Positions 23,252 to 32,328 of a stretch of DNA of 40,564 nt are shown piece by piece. Both the position numbers and the translations under genes were made by a program. The notes under the pieces were generated by a model, which saw only the letters and a program-made list of their open reading frames with translations, did not search any database and was not told where the DNA came from. The number at the start of each line of letters is the position of its first letter. Position 1 is the stretch's first letter. Source of the stretch: Bacillota bacterium (GTDB taxonomy: Bacteria; Bacillota; UBA4882; UBA10575); assembly GCA_012839115.1 (NCBI GenBank), contig DUNX01000036.1:1-40564 (forward strand), in the 5' to 3' direction.

Positions 23252-24244
23252 ATGAAGCATGCAAAAATGTTATTAGCCCCGCTGGTCATAGCCATAATCC
23301 TTCTCTTTGCCGCCTCCAGCAGTCAGGCGCAGGAAATTGCCGTAGATACGGCCGGCACAGAGACGGTTTTAAGGATTACTTCCAATCCGGAAGGAGCGGA
23401 AGTTTTTATCAACGGCGAGCCTTATGACGGGGTGACGCCGCTGACCATCAGAGGCCTTTCACCGGGGAAGTATTTAATTGAAGTTGCAAAGGCCCGATAC
23501 AAAAAAGAAAGCCGGAATGTGGAGGTTAAACCCGGTGAAAACGCGGTCCGGTTTTCCCTGGCGGAAACCGCCCTCCATTACCTCTGGAAAATCGCCCCCC
23601 TTTTAGTGCTCGGGGCGGTGATGACGCTTTTCCTGACAATGATTTCGGTTTTTAACGGGATTGTTATTGGCATCTTTGCGGGCATGGCCCGGGTGGTGCC
23701 GGCCCGGCTTCTCAACATTATTGCCGGGGCTTACGTGAATTTTTTCCGCGGTACCCCGCTTTTGGTCCAGATCTTTATGATTCATTTTGGGTTGCCACCG
23801 GTGTTGGGTTCGCTGTTTGGCGACGGGAACCCCATTCCCCTCAATCCTTTTCTCTCCGCCTTCTCTGCTTTAAGTATTAACAGTGGTGCTTACGTTGCGG
23901 AGATTATTCGTGCCGGGATCCAATCTATCGACCGGGGTCAGATGGAGGCGGCCAGGTCATTGGGGATGTCGTACTGGCAGGCTATGCGTCATGTCATTTT
24001 GCCCCAGGCGGTCAAGAGGGTCATTCCCCCGCTGGGTAATGAGTTTATTGCCATGTTAAAAGACTCTTCGCTGGTTTCCGTCATCGGCATGGAGGAACTG
24101 GTCCGGAAAGCCCAGGTGATCGTGACCCGGACTTACCGGCCGACCGAAACCTGGCTTGGCGTGGGCCTCGTTTTCTTAATGATGACCCTGCCCTTTACAA
24201 AAATTGTGACCGAATTGGAACGGAGGTTGAAAACCAGTGATTGA
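23252..24244 (+). CDS. PEGA-domain / amino-acid ABC permease fusion
   Basis: 330-aa protein. Residues 1-27 look like a signal peptide (cleavage near AQA/QEIA). Residues 38-103 are a PEGA domain ([33 protein letters not shown]). From about 108 a HisM/GlnP-type permease follows, with the EAA loop [27 protein letters not shown] and FRGTPLLVQ. The PEGA part would sit outside the membrane beside the first transmembrane helix, where the binding protein docks. ATG 23252 is my start, with only a weak ribosome binding site; the earlier in-frame start at 23072 lies inside the hairpin and reads low-complexity sequence. It overlaps the ATPase gene by 8 bases. Confidence 0.87.
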   Translation: MKHAKMLLAPLVIAIILLFAASSSQAQEIAVDTAGTETVLRITSNPEGAEVFINGEPYDGVTPLTIRGLSPGKYLIEVAKARYKKESRNVEVKPGENAVRFSLAETALHYLWKIAPLLVLGAVMTLFLTMISVFNGIVIGIFAGMARVVPARLLNIIAGAYVNFFRGTPLLVQIFMIHFGLPPVLGSLFGDGNPIPLNPFLSAFSALSINSGAYVAEIIRAGIQSIDRGQMEAARSLGMSYWQAMRHVILPQAVKRVIPPLGNEFIAMLKDSSLVSVIGMEELVRKAQVIVTRTYRPTETWLGVGLVFLMMTLPFTKIVTELERRLKTSD

Positions 24245-24962
24245 AGTTGTGGACCTGCATAAACGTTTTAACAGCCTCCATGTGTTGAAAGGTATCACTA
24301 CCCATGTAGAGCCGGGCGAAGTGGTTTGTATCATTGGACCCAGCGGTTCGGGAAAAAGCACCTTTTTGCGCTGCCTCAACCTTTTGGAAGAGCCCAGTGC
24401 CGGGCAGATATTTATTGAGGGCGTCAATATACTGGATCACAAAAATGCCAATATTAATGAAGTCCGGGCGGAAATGGGCATGGTTTTTCAGCGGTTTAAC
24501 CTCTTTCCGAATATGACGGCGCTGCAAAACATCACCATCGGCCCGGTTCAGGTCAGAAAACTCTGCCAGGAAGAGGCTGAGGAACGGGCTTATACCCTTC
24601 TGGACAAGGTCGGTTTACGGGAAAAAGCCCATGAATACCCGGACAACCTTTCCGGAGGGCAACAACAGCGGGTGGCCATTGCCCGGGCCCTTTCCATGCA
24701 CCCCAAAGCCATGCTCTTTGATGAACCCACCTCCGCCCTGGACCCGGAGATGATTAAGGAGGTCCTGGATGTCATGAAAGACCTGGCGAAGGAGGGTATG
24801 ACCATGGTTGTGGTCTCGCACGAGATGGGCTTTGCCCGGGAAGTCAGTGACCGGGTGCTTTTCATGGACGACGGGGTGATTGTTGAAGAAGGCCCGCCCA
24901 GCCAGGTTTTTAATCATCCGCAGAACGAAAGGACAAAAAGCTTTTTGAGCAAGGTCCTATAG
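24237..24962 (+). CDS. Polar amino-acid ABC transporter, ATP-binding protein
   Basis: 241-aa GlnQ/HisP-type ATPase. Walker A GPSGSGKS at about residues 34-41, Q-loop [10 protein letters not shown], signature [15 protein letters not shown], Walker [13 protein letters not shown], and the switch His in VVSHEMGFA. The GTG start overlaps the permease stop and has GGAGG 10 nt upstream, so translation is coupled. Substrate is probably a polar amino acid; the sequence does not say which. Confidence 0.93.
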   Translation: MIEVVDLHKRFNSLHVLKGITTHVEPGEVVCIIGPSGSGKSTFLRCLNLLEEPSAGQIFIEGVNILDHKNANINEVRAEMGMVFQRFNLFPNMTALQNITIGPVQVRKLCQEEAEERAYTLLDKVGLREKAHEYPDNLSGGQQQRVAIARALSMHPKAMLFDEPTSALDPEMIKEVLDVMKDLAKEGMTMVVVSHEMGFAREVSDRVLFMDDGVIVEEGPPSQVFNHPQNERTKSFLSKVL

Positions 24963-25056
24963 GCTGGACGGGGCGGACCCGGAAATCCGGCAAAAATCAG
25001 TCATTTCTTATGGCAATGAAATTGCTTGCTATAGAATTGCTTGCCACGAAGTTGCA

Positions 25057-25089
25057 AAAAGCCGATGCCAGCAGAGGCTTTTATTTTTT
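25057..25089 (+). terminator. Terminator of the amino-acid ABC operon
   Basis: AAAAGCC / GGCTTTT stem with a 12-nt loop, followed by ATTTTTT. The rest of the gap to 25247 holds an inverted repeat CCCGGCC-cgt-GGCCGGG (25099-25115) and no clear promoter. Confidence 0.75.
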
Positions 25090-25247
25090 GTCACCAGGCC
25101 CGGCCCGTGGCCGGGGGCAACCACGGCAAATTAAAGAAATTCCGGAAAAGAGCAGGACTTACCAGTTTCTTCACCAAATACTAATAGGACCGTCCAGTGA
25201 GACATGGAATTCCAAGCGACGGGAAACCGGCGGGAGGTCGAAGAGGT

Positions 25248-28200
25248 TTGGTACCAAATACGGCAACAGGCAGGTTTATAGCAGAAAAGTACCATACGGG
25301 CGATTTTAAACTTGTCTTTAGGGAAAAAGCAGCGGCGATCTTTGTTGAGTCCACCGGCTATCCGGGGGTAAAGAGGGCTGCCTACGACCTGCAAGAAGAT
25401 ATCCAGCGGGTGACAGGGCAAACCCCGAAAATCCTTGACACCCTTGAAGGTTGTGGTGAAGAGTATGTGGTGATCATCGGAACCCTTGGGAAAAGCGGGA
25501 TCATCGAGGACTTGATCGCCCAAGGCAAGGTTGATGCCGGAAGTATCCGGGGGAAATGGGAAGCCTATCTGATCCAGGTGGTGCCCGAGCCGGTACCGGG
25601 GGTGGGCTGTGGTTTGGTGATCGCCGGCAGCGACCAGAGGGGTACGATTTATGGCATATATAACATATCGGAGCAGATCGGGGTCTCGCCCTGGTACTGG
25701 TGGGCGGATGTCACACCGGAGAAGAAGGAGACCCTCGTGGTTAAGAAGGGGGTTTACCGGCAGGGTGAACCGTCCGTTAAATACCGGGGGATTTTCCTCA
25801 ACAATGAAGCGCCCAGCTTGACCCGTTGGGTACAGGGACGGTACGGCGGCTTTAACTCATTTTTCTATGAAGATATTTTTCAGTTGCTTCTGCGGTTGAA
25901 AGGGAATTATTTGTGGCCGGCCATGTGGAGTCCAAAGAATTTTTTCCGGGACGACCCTTTCAACCTGGTCAAAGCGGAGGAATACGGGGTCGTAATCGGT
26001 ACTTCCTACCGCGATCCGATGATGCGGAGTTGGGGCGAATGGAGCAGGTACGGAGAGGGAGAATGGAATTTCCTTACCAACGCTGAGGCGATCAAAAAAT
26101 TCTGGGCGGACGGAATTGAACTGGCCAAAGATTATGAGAAGATTGTCACCATCGGGATGCACGGTGAGGGGGACGCGCCGCTGTTAGCGGACGGGACGAT
26201 GGAAGAGAAGATCGCCGTCATGGAAAGGATTATTGAGGAACAACGGAAGATCCTGGCGGAAAAGATCGATCCCGATCTTAGCCGGGTACCGCAATTCTGG
26301 GCCCCCTGCAAAGAAGTGCAGCAATATTACGAGGCAGGGATGGGGATCCCTGACGATGTCACCATTCTTTTCGCCGACGACAATTACGGGAATATAAGGA
26401 TGCTGCCCAAACCGGAAGAGAGGGACCGTCCCGGCGGTTACGGCATATATTATCATTTTGATTATGCCGGCAGGCCCAGGTCATACCGGTGGGTGAATAC
26501 CGTGCCGCTGCCGAAGATTTGGCAACAGATGCGGTTGGCTTATGACTATGGGGTCGACCGGATCTGGATCGTTAATGTCGGTTGTCTTAAAACCCATGAA
26601 GTAGCCACCGAGTTCTTCCTGGATATGGCCTATGATATCGACAAATGGCACAAGGATAACATCACTGATTTTGCCCGGCAGTGGGCGGAAAGGGAGTTTG
26701 GTCCGGAATACGCTGCCCAGATCGGCGAGATTGTCATGAAATACAAGAAATTCAACGGCCGGAGAAAACCGGAGATCGTCTTTCCGGATACCTATAGCCT
26801 CCTTAGATACAGGGAAGCCGAAAGGGTCTTGTCGGAATTTACGGAGATTGTCTTCAAGGCTGAGGAGATTTATCAGGCCTTACCGGCGGCGAAGAAAGAC
26901 GCCTACTATCAACTGGTCTTGTACCCGGCACGGGGAAGTATGAACGTGCTCAAGCTCAATATCTACGCCGGCCTGAATAATTTTTACGCGCGCCAGGAAA
27001 GAACAAAAGCCAACGTCTATGCGGACCTGACGGAATATATCTTTGCCGAAGAAGCGGCCGATACTCTTTATTACAACAACAAGCTGGCCAAAGGAAAATG
27101 GAAGGGGATCATGTCCGACGCCCATATCGGGCAGACCGGATGGCAGACCCCGGGGCGGAATATCATGCCCGAAATCAAAAGGTTGGTGGTTGAAGCCGGG
27201 GCGGCCATGGGCGTGGCGGTGGAAGGGTCTTTGCATGTCAGGACCAAAGACGATTTCATCGGCAGGCTGCCCGGGTTTTCGGTTTTTACCCAGGAGCGCC
27301 GTTATATCGATGTTTTTAACCTGAAGCGCGACCCCTTCCCGGTGACCCTGACAACGAGCGATCCCTGGATCAAGCTGAGTATAAACGAGGCTTTTGTTGA
27401 AGACCAGATCAGAGCCTGGGTGGATATTGACTGGGAGCGGGCCCCCAAAGGGAAGAAGGTTAACGGCAGGATTAAGATTGCCGGGACCGGCATTGAGACC
27501 ATAGTGGAGGTAATTGTCCATAATCCGGAAACCCCAATCCCGAATGAACTGGAAGACCGGACCTTTGTGGAAAGTAACGGATATGTTGCCATCGAGGCCG
27601 AGCACTACGCCAAGAATGTGGTGGTTGGTGATACCGGCTGGCAGGTAGTTCCCGGTTATGGACGGACCCTCTCTTCCATGGTGGTCTTGCGCGAGGGCGC
27701 CCATCCCGGTACCGGCCTGAGTGCAACCCCGCCGGAGAACTCACCTTACCTGGAATACCGGGTTTATATTGAGAATCCGGGGGATATAAAGGTTATAACA
27801 TATACCGCCCCTACCCTGAATGTCACCCGGGACCGGGGCCTCCGGTATGCAATTTCCTTTGACGAACAGCCACCGCAGATTGTCGATACCTTCCCCCAGG
27901 AATTTGCTGCGGATGATACCTGTCAGGCCTGGGAATTCGGGGTCATCTATAATATCAGGCATAATGCCACCCAGTACAAGGTGGAAAAGGCAGGGTACCA
28001 TAGTTTACGTTTCTGGATGGTCGATCCGGAAGTGGTCTTGGAAAGAATAATCCTGGACATCAAGGGTGTCGAACACAGCTATTTGGGACCGCCGGAGAGT
28101 TTTTATAAAGGGAAGGAAAAGGAACCGCCTAAAGACGGGTATTTGGATCTCTTGACCGCCTTTGATTATGGGCGCTACCTGAGGGAGGTTACGGAAACCG

Positions 28201-29117
28201 GCAGTAATCACGGGCAGACTACGGAAGAAGCAAAAGAAAAACTGGCCGCAGGCATCCTGCCGGCAAGGAAGGTTTTAAGCAACAGCCGGGCCGATCTGGA
28301 GGAACGCCTGGCGGCCTTGGCCGGTGTTGAACAGGCAATCAGGGCCTTTCAAGCATCGTTTGTCTATAAAGAAGGTTATCAGGAGTTGGAGGCAACGATA
28401 GTCCGGGCGGAGGCAGCCCTGGTCGATGTGCGCACCGGGTACCGGCATGGCGAATACCCGCCGGAGGCGAAGGAAGTCCTGGAAAGGGTAATTGCCGCCG
28501 CCCGGGAACTCCTTGCCGCTGAAAATGCTGTTTTAAAAGAACGGCAAGAGATGGTCAACCGGCTTGACCAGGAACTTGAAAAGTTCCGGGATTCGGTGAT
28601 CATCAATTTGAAACATAAAACCCTCTACCCCACAGCCGATACTTTCGTCCGGGGTGGTGAATACGCCGGTCTCAAACTGGGGGGCCTTCCCCGCCTGGAA
28701 GTGAAGTTGGAGAATGAGAACCCCGAAATGACCAGGTTTGCCTTTTTACGCTTTGACCTCGGCGGTCTTCCCCCGCTGGAAAAGGCGGTCTTACGGCTTT
28801 ACGCCGAATATGCCTCCGATTTGCACACCAGACAGCTGAGCCTCTATGATATTTCAGATTTGGAGTGGCCGGGGGACCACACGACCTGGGAGACAGCTCC
28901 TTTGATCGGAGGTGACCTCATTGCCGGTTTTAATGTCACTAATAAAATCGGGGTTTGGTATGAGATCGATGTCACGGAGGCTGTAAAGAGGAGGATGGAA
29001 AAAGGTGAGATCTCCTTCCGGCTGCAGGTGGACACGAGCCACTGGGGGAGCGCTGTCTTTTTTACCAGTAGAGAAGGGGAGCGGAACCCGCCGGAATTGA
29101 GTCTGGTCCTGGCCTGA
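25248..29117 (+). CDS. GH115 alpha-glucuronidase with C-terminal DNRLRE domain
   Basis: Removes (4-O-methyl)glucuronic acid side chains from glucuronoxylan. In the 1289-aa chain I see the N-terminal domain (YPGVKRAAYDLQEDIQRVTG), the GH115 barrel (KYRGIFLNNEAPSLTRWV, LLRLKGNYLWPAMW, TIGMHGEGD, ILFADDNYGNIRML, YYHFDYAGRPRSYRWVN), the GH115 C-terminal domain from about residue 775 (NGYVAIEAEHYAKN), a Glu/Ala-rich helical region (about 975-1117) and a DNRLRE-type beta domain (about 1125-1288). TTG 25248 has GGGAGG 9 nt upstream; GTG 25197 is a possible longer start. Neither gives a signal peptide, odd for a protein with binding-type modules. Convergent with the GH10 xylanase. Confidence 0.9.
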   Translation: MVPNTATGRFIAEKYHTGDFKLVFREKAAAIFVESTGYPGVKRAAYDLQEDIQRVTGQTPKILDTLEGCGEEYVVIIGTLGKSGIIEDLIAQGKVDAGSIRGKWEAYLIQVVPEPVPGVGCGLVIAGSDQRGTIYGIYNISEQIGVSPWYWWADVTPEKKETLVVKKGVYRQGEPSVKYRGIFLNNEAPSLTRWVQGRYGGFNSFFYEDIFQLLLRLKGNYLWPAMWSPKNFFRDDPFNLVKAEEYGVVIGTSYRDPMMRSWGEWSRYGEGEWNFLTNAEAIKKFWADGIELAKDYEKIVTIGMHGEGDAPLLADGTMEEKIAVMERIIEEQRKILAEKIDPDLSRVPQFWAPCKEVQQYYEAGMGIPDDVTILFADDNYGNIRMLPKPEERDRPGGYGIYYHFDYAGRPRSYRWVNTVPLPKIWQQMRLAYDYGVDRIWIVNVGCLKTHEVATEFFLDMAYDIDKWHKDNITDFARQWAEREFGPEYAAQIGEIVMKYKKFNGRRKPEIVFPDTYSLLRYREAERVLSEFTEIVFKAEEIYQALPAAKKDAYYQLVLYPARGSMNVLKLNIYAGLNNFYARQERTKANVYADLTEYIFAEEAADTLYYNNKLAKGKWKGIMSDAHIGQTGWQTPGRNIMPEIKRLVVEAGAAMGVAVEGSLHVRTKDDFIGRLPGFSVFTQERRYIDVFNLKRDPFPVTLTTSDPWIKLSINEAFVEDQIRAWVDIDWERAPKGKKVNGRIKIAGTGIETIVEVIVHNPETPIPNELEDRTFVESNGYVAIEAEHYAKNVVVGDTGWQVVPGYGRTLSSMVVLREGAHPGTGLSATPPENSPYLEYRVYIENPGDIKVITYTAPTLNVTRDRGLRYAISFDEQPPQIVDTFPQEFAADDTCQAWEFGVIYNIRHNATQYKVEKAGYHSLRFWMVDPEVVLERIILDIKGVEHSYLGPPESFYKGKEKEPPKDGYLDLLTAFDYGRYLREVTETGSNHGQTTEEAKEKLAAGILPARKVLSNSRADLEERLAALAGVEQAIRAFQASFVYKEGYQELEATIVRAEAALVDVRTGYRHGEYPPEAKEVLERVIAAARELLAAENAVLKERQEMVNRLDQELEKFRDSVIINLKHKTLYPTADTFVRGGEYAGLKLGGLPRLEVKLENENPEMTRFAFLRFDLGGLPPLEKAVLRLYAEYASDLHTRQLSLYDISDLEWPGDHTTWETAPLIGGDLIAGFNVTNKIGVWYEIDVTEAVKRRMEKGEISFRLQVDTSHWGSAVFFTSREGERNPPELSLVLA

Positions 29118-29156
29118 CCGGCGGCTCACGTGTCCGGTGTAACCGCATGTTCCTGA

Positions 29157-29237
29157 GGAAACAAAAGGAGACAGAAGGAGACAGAAGGAGACAAAACGAG
29201 ACAAAAGGCGACAAAAGGGAAGAAAAGGAAACTAAAA
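29157..29237 (+). repeat. 10-bp tandem repeat (GGAGACAAAA type)
   Basis: About seven consecutive, increasingly degenerate 10-bp units: GGAGACAGAA twice (29167, 29177), GGAGACAAAA (29187), CGAGACAAAA, GGCGACAAAA, GGGAAGAAAA, GGAAACTAAA. They lie between the GH115 stop and its terminator, inside the transcribed 3' region. Confidence 0.85.
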
Positions 29238-29254
29238 GCGTTAAAGAGAGCAAG

Positions 29255-29286
29255 AAAGGACGGGGCGGATAAACCCCGTCCTTTTT
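29255..29286 (+). terminator. Terminator of the GH115 gene
   Basis: AAAGGACGGGG / CCCCGTCCTTT stem with an 8-nt loop, followed by T residues. Confidence 0.9.
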
Positions 29287-29288
29287 GG

Positions 29289-29314
29289 GTGCGCCCAGCA
29301 TGGGCGCAATCTAA
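29289..29314 (+). mobile_element. Group II intron 5'-end fragment behind terminator
   Basis: GTGCGCCCAGCATGGGCGCA plus ATCTAA matches the 5' end of a bacterial group II intron and, with two base differences, positions 35705-35729 of this window. Similarity stops after about 25 bases. It begins directly behind the terminator T-run. Confidence 0.55.
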
Positions 29315-29356
29315 TCCTGATTTTTTCCGCGCGCGCCGTAATCCCGATCTTTCCCC

Positions 29357-31129
29357 TTAATCCTGTAACCGGATTGTCCAGGTGCGCTCTGCCGGCGGGG
29401 TGTCATCGGAAGGGAGATGACAGAGAAAGGTGGCTCTTTTCCCGCCGGCGGTTATGGTGACTTCATAATCGCCCTGGAAGCCACGGAAGGTGGTCCGTCC
29501 TTCCCCGTTGGTGGTAAGGGTTTCTTCCGTATGCCATGTTTCATGGATCAGTTTTTTTATCCGGTCATAAACGGGTTTGGGTGACATGTCCTGCCGCAGC
29601 ATCCCCCCGCCTTTCAGCCAGGAACCGTTATCCGACAGATCCCACCAGATCAAGCCGACCATAGCCGGGTGGGCAAAACAGATCCTGTAAAACTCCTCGG
29701 CATATTCAGCCTGGGTCTCTTCATCCCAGATCCCCGTATGGTAGGAGTTGATGATCTCCGCTCCGGACGAGGTGGGAGTGAACTCGGTGATGTGCAGATC
29801 TTTGCCGAGGGTGGCATAATGGTCGAGGACGGTTACGACATTATCCAAGTTGAAACGCTGGGTCCGCGGTTCGTGGGCCTGGATCCCGATGCCGTCAAAG
29901 GGAACACCATTGGCTATGGCCTCTTCGAGCATGGTAAAGAACTGCGGGGTGCCGGTAGCCAGGACATTATAATCATTCACAATCAGTTGGACGCCGGGGG
30001 CGGCCGCCCGTGCCCAACGGTAGGGTTCGTCAATCTTGATCTTAGGCAGGTGGGAAGGTTCATTGACCACTTCCCAGTACTCAATGGCGCCGGCATACCG
30101 CGCCAAAATCTCTTCAACCCTCCGCTTCTGCAGGTCCGGCCCTGGGTGGTCGTCGGCTCCGCCGTTGGCCCAGATCGGTATTCCCGCCTCACGGTCCCAG
30201 AGGAGCGGGTGGCCTTTCATGCGGATCCCCCGCTGGGTGCACCAGGCCACCACCTGATCCGTATAATCATATATGGGTTTACCCCGTTCCCATTCATAAC
30301 TCCGCCAGTAAAAACCAAGGGTTGCCGCGTTAAAGAGCTCTTCGAACCGCTGCTTGTAGAGGTTATTTAGGTTCTCTGAAGAGTAGCGTCCCCATTGGAA
30401 GATGTTACAGCCAAAAAGAAAGGCGTGACGGATATGTTTTACGTGGACCTGCGCACCGGGTACGGGGGCGCCGTCCGGGCCCAAAACCGTGATTACCGCG
30501 CCGGCCTTGCGGTGCTTTTCGATCTGCTCGTCAGCCATACGGAGCAGTTGGCGTTCCCGTTCGCGGCCTTCCGCCGCCCAAGCTTCACGGCTGCCGGCTT
30601 TCAGGAGTTCACCACCGGGTTCGCCACTGGATGAGGGAAGTATTTCAAGCCACCGTACATACAGATTGCGGTCTTCCACCCACCGGGTACTGCCGGGACG
30701 TTCCGGTACGGCCGCATCGTTGAGAAAGGCCACAGTGATCCGGTGCACACCGGCGGGTAGGTGCTCTTCGAATATGTAATCGGTAAACTTCTCACTGTCG
30801 ACGGTTTTTACCCCGACGTTAACCCCATTGACGAGTAAAGCCATGAGCGGCCATTCTCCCAGGGCGGGTGAGCCCGCGGCATGGGCTACAATGCGGTAAG
30901 AACCGTCGGACGGGATCATGATATATTCACCGATCTCCCCGTTGGTCCAGACATTCCAACTCCCGGCCAATGGATCGCCGGGGGGCATTTTACCGCCAAC
31001 TGTACGGATGGAGAGGTCCGGCGCTTTGAGAATGAAGGCCGCGGCTACCGGGGAAGGGAAGAAAACCCAGGAGAGGATGGTAATCAACAGAAAACCCAAA
31101 AAGGCCAGAATTTCTCTTAGTAACATCAT
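29357..31129 (-). CDS. Secreted GH10 endo-1,4-beta-xylanase with N-terminal CBM
   Basis: Cleaves the xylan backbone outside the cytoplasmic membrane. The 590-aa protein has a signal peptide (about 1-30, ending SPVAAA), an N-terminal binding module (about 35-165; AGVHRITVAFLND...DRNLYVRWLEI resembles calcium-dependent xylan-binding CBMs), a helical linker, and the GH10 barrel (about 235-535) with GCNIFQWGRY, the acid/base Glu357 in WEVVNEPS and the nucleophile Glu449 in LHITEFTP. A short beta tail ends the chain. I start at 31129, where AGGAGAAACG precedes tandem ATGs; the in-frame start 33 bases upstream lacks a ribosome binding site. It lies 65 bases downstream of the thiQ-like gene on the same strand. 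Confidence 0.93.
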   Translation of the reverse strand: MMLLREILAFLGFLLITILSWVFFPSPVAAAFILKAPDLSIRTVGGKMPPGDPLAGSWNVWTNGEIGEYIMIPSDGSYRIVAHAAGSPALGEWPLMALLVNGVNVGVKTVDSEKFTDYIFEEHLPAGVHRITVAFLNDAAVPERPGSTRWVEDRNLYVRWLEILPSSSGEPGGELLKAGSREAWAAEGRERERQLLRMADEQIEKHRKAGAVITVLGPDGAPVPGAQVHVKHIRHAFLFGCNIFQWGRYSSENLNNLYKQRFEELFNAATLGFYWRSYEWERGKPIYDYTDQVVAWCTQRGIRMKGHPLLWDREAGIPIWANGGADDHPGPDLQKRRVEEILARYAGAIEYWEVVNEPSHLPKIKIDEPYRWARAAAPGVQLIVNDYNVLATGTPQFFTMLEEAIANGVPFDGIGIQAHEPRTQRFNLDNVVTVLDHYATLGKDLHITEFTPTSSGAEIINSYHTGIWDEETQAEYAEEFYRICFAHPAMVGLIWWDLSDNGSWLKGGGMLRQDMSPKPVYDRIKKLIHETWHTEETLTTNGEGRTTFRGFQGDYEVTITAGGKRATFLCHLPSDDTPPAERTWTIRLQD

Positions 31130-31194
31130 CGTTTCTCCTCTCTTGCTGTTATGGATCTGCACCGCTTGTCTATTGCGTATCTGCTTATAGCGTA

Positions 31195-32328
31195 TTAAAT
31201 CCCCGGGGAATTGTCAACAGGAACTGAAGGTCCGCTACTGTTCTGGGGAGAAACAGGGAAGAGCCTGATTTGCCGGGGGTCAAAACCCAGGGTGATCTGG
31301 TCTCCCTCCCGGAGGTTCCGGTATTTTTTTGCGATAAAAGCCCTGATTACCCCGGCGCCACAGCGGACTTCCAGCCGGTAGCCGGAACCCAAATACTCCA
31401 GGGTCTCAATTTTTCCTGTTACCCGCCAGGCAAGTACCGGGCCGGGGGAGAGATCCTCCGGCCTCACCATCAGCAGGTATGTTCCGGGCGGTAAGTCTTC
31501 CTGGAGCGGCAGTTCAAAACAGCCGTCGCCTTCCAGGCGGACCCGGGCCCGGCCTTCTCCTTCCTCCACAGAGCAGGGCAGGAGGTTTGCTTCGCCCAAA
31601 AAACCGGCGACAAAAGGGGTGGCCGGGTTTTCATAAACCTCTTCGGCGGTTCCGGTCTGTACCAGCCGGCCGTTTTCCATTACTCCCAGGCGCCCGCCGA
31701 AGGATAAGGCCTCTTCCTGCTGGTGGGTGACGAAAATAGCAGTGAACCCCAGCTTTGCTTGGAGCTTTTTCAGCTCTTGCCGCAGCCGCTGGCGGAGGCT
31801 GTAGTCCAAAGCGGAAAAAGGTTCATCCAAAAGGAGCAACAGGGGTTTGGGGGCCAGGGCCCGGGCCAGGGCGACCCGTTGCTTCTCCCCGCCGGAGAGG
31901 TGCTGGATCTGCCGGTGGGCCAGCCCCTCCAGGCTGAAAAGGGCCAGTAATTCAGCCAGGCGTTGCCGGCGGGCGGGGGCGGGCAGGTGTTGGACTTTGA
32001 GCCCGTATTCAATATTTCCGGCCACCGTCAGATGGGGGAAAAGGGCATAATCCTGAAAAACCAGGCCCACCCTTCTTTGGGCCGGCGGCAGGTTTGTTAT
32101 CTCCCGGCCGTCCAGGATTATTACCCCGTGGTCCGGTTGCTCCAAACCGGCAATCAGCCGCAGGAGGGTGGTTTTCCCACACCCGCTGGGCCCGACCAGG
32201 GAGAAGATCTCCCCCCGGTTGACCTGTAAAGCGACTTCCATCCGGAATTCGGGGTAGGCCTTTTTTATTTCCAGGCAAAGTTGTTCGCTGCCGGACAATT
32301 CATTGCCGGACAATTCGTTTTCGTTCAT
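31195..32328 (-). CDS. thiQ: Thiamine-type ABC transporter ATP-binding protein
   Basis: 377-aa ATPase of the spermidine/iron/thiamine (PotA-like) class. Walker A GPSGCGKTT, signature LSGGEKQRVALARALAP, Walker B LLLLDEPFSALD, switch VTHQQEEAL, then a C-terminal TOBE-type beta domain (from about residue 245). Classical proteobacterial ThiQ is about 230 aa and lacks TOBE, so this is a longer relative. It overlaps the permease stop by 1 base and is the last gene behind the TPP riboswitch, which is the reason for the thiamine assignment. Confidence 0.85.
   Translation of the reverse strand: MNENELSGNELSGSEQLCLEIKKAYPEFRMEVALQVNRGEIFSLVGPSGCGKTTLLRLIAGLEQPDHGVIILDGREITNLPPAQRRVGLVFQDYALFPHLTVAGNIEYGLKVQHLPAPARRQRLAELLALFSLEGLAHRQIQHLSGGEKQRVALARALAPKPLLLLLDEPFSALDYSLRQRLRQELKKLQAKLGFTAIFVTHQQEEALSFGGRLGVMENGRLVQTGTAEEVYENPATPFVAGFLGEANLLPCSVEEGEGRARVRLEGDGCFELPLQEDLPPGTYLLMVRPEDLSPGPVLAWRVTGKIETLEYLGSGYRLEVRCGAGVIRAFIAKKYRNLREGDQITLGFDPRQIRLFPVSPQNSSGPSVPVDNSPGI

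Noticed and set aside
25010-25309. Separate small gene or signal-peptide exon before GH115
   Set aside because: The frame runs through a terminator and a GC-rich inverted repeat, has no convincing ribosome binding site, and continues out of frame into GH115.
26880-27704. 274-codon open frame on the minus strand within the GH115 gene
   Set aside because: It lies fully inside a well-supported coding region, shows no domain or signal, and its composition is that of a shadow of the real frame.
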